Below are positions 63,910 to 64,000 of a stretch of 64,000 nucleotides of DNA, one piece after another. The number at the start of each line of letters is the position of its first letter. The first letter of the stretch is position 1. The notes beneath the pieces were generated by a model. It saw only the letters and a program-made list of their open reading frames with translations. It ran no database searches and was not told the DNA's origin. The position numbers and the translations under genes are program-made. The stretch comes from Cohnella hashimotonis (GTDB lineage Bacteria > Bacillota > Bacilli > Paenibacillales > Paenibacillaceae). The DNA lies in NCBI RefSeq assembly GCF_030014955.1, contig NZ_JAGRPV010000001.1, positions 3,906,001 to 3,970,000 on the forward strand. Direction: 5' to 3'.

Positions 63910-64000
63910 TTAATTGTGCAGCCAGTTGTGGTGGAACGTGCCTTCTTTGTCCAACCGCTTGAACGTATGCGCGCCGAAGTAGTCGCGCTGCGCCTGCAGC
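63910..64000 (-). CDS. gnd: 6-phosphogluconate dehydrogenase, C-terminal end only
   Basis: The last 30 codons of a minus-strand gene that starts beyond the window. They encode QAQRDYFGAHTFKRLDKEG then TFHHNWLHN and a TAA stop. The QAQRDYFGAHT motif is the hallmark C-terminus of decarboxylating 6-phosphogluconate dehydrogenase, which makes ribulose-5-phosphate and NADPH. The identification rests on this segment alone. Confidence 0.85.
   Translation of the reverse strand, partial: LQAQRDYFGAHTFKRLDKEGTFHHNWLHN

Overview
The window looks like chromosomal DNA of a high-GC, spore-forming-lineage Firmicute of the Paenibacillaceae, most like Cohnella or Paenibacillus. The evidence is G+C-rich codons, strong AAGGAGG-type ribosome sites, many TTG and GTG starts, YesM/YesN-type regulators next to ATPase-less sugar ABC transporters, an SLH-anchored glycosidase, and Bacillus-type gene neighbourhoods (ylbF-ylbG, ylaN near ftsW, acsA/acuA/acuC/ccpA/ytxJ, yuaF-floT). 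The genus is an inference. I saw no rRNA or tRNA gene, insertion sequence, prophage, CRISPR array or replication origin.

Positions 1-28,300 are an accessory carbohydrate-use region, nearly all on the minus strand. It has two ABC importer sets (each one lipoprotein plus two permeases, no ATPase), a YesMN two-component system, a membrane-tethered AraC regulator, a soluble AraC regulator, and four glycoside hydrolases: a GH101-like enzyme cut by the window edge, a secreted SLH-anchored GH27 alpha-galactosidase of 1,556 residues, a divergent GH95-like protein and a canonical GH95 enzyme. Together they suggest extracellular attack on a galactosylated/fucosylated glycan, import of oligosaccharides and intracellular trimming. 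A cre-like site lies before one importer operon. A LysR regulator and a PHP phosphoesterase, translationally coupled, close the region.

Positions 28,300-46,500 are core genes: ylbG/ylbF, a translationally coupled XPB-type helicase and helicase-associated partner, an M20 hydrolase, a YugN-like protein and FtsW, an Asp23 protein, a Ca2+/H+ exchanger, YlaN, DedA, an HPr-like protein without the active-site histidine, an M29 aminopeptidase, a GAF-GGDEF diguanylate cyclase, rpsD with a structured leader, and yuaF-floT behind a SigW-like promoter.

Positions 46,500-64,000 hold a class A penicillin-binding protein with FN3 domains, the acetate module (acsA diverging from acuA-acuC) with a repeat-rich control region, mtnN, ccpA, ytxJ, a GlcNAc-type PTS permease coupled to enzyme I, a CoA-binding protein, aroA with an unusual active-site loop, a rhodanese, and the last codons of gnd at the right edge. 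Converging genes are often separated by clear rho-independent terminators.

No wholly new multi-gene system is obvious. The best candidates for a second look are the XPB helicase/partner pair, the His-less HPr-like protein, the 21-bp iterons with a duplicated -10 box between acsA and acuA, the switch-like rpsD leader, and the aroA variant.
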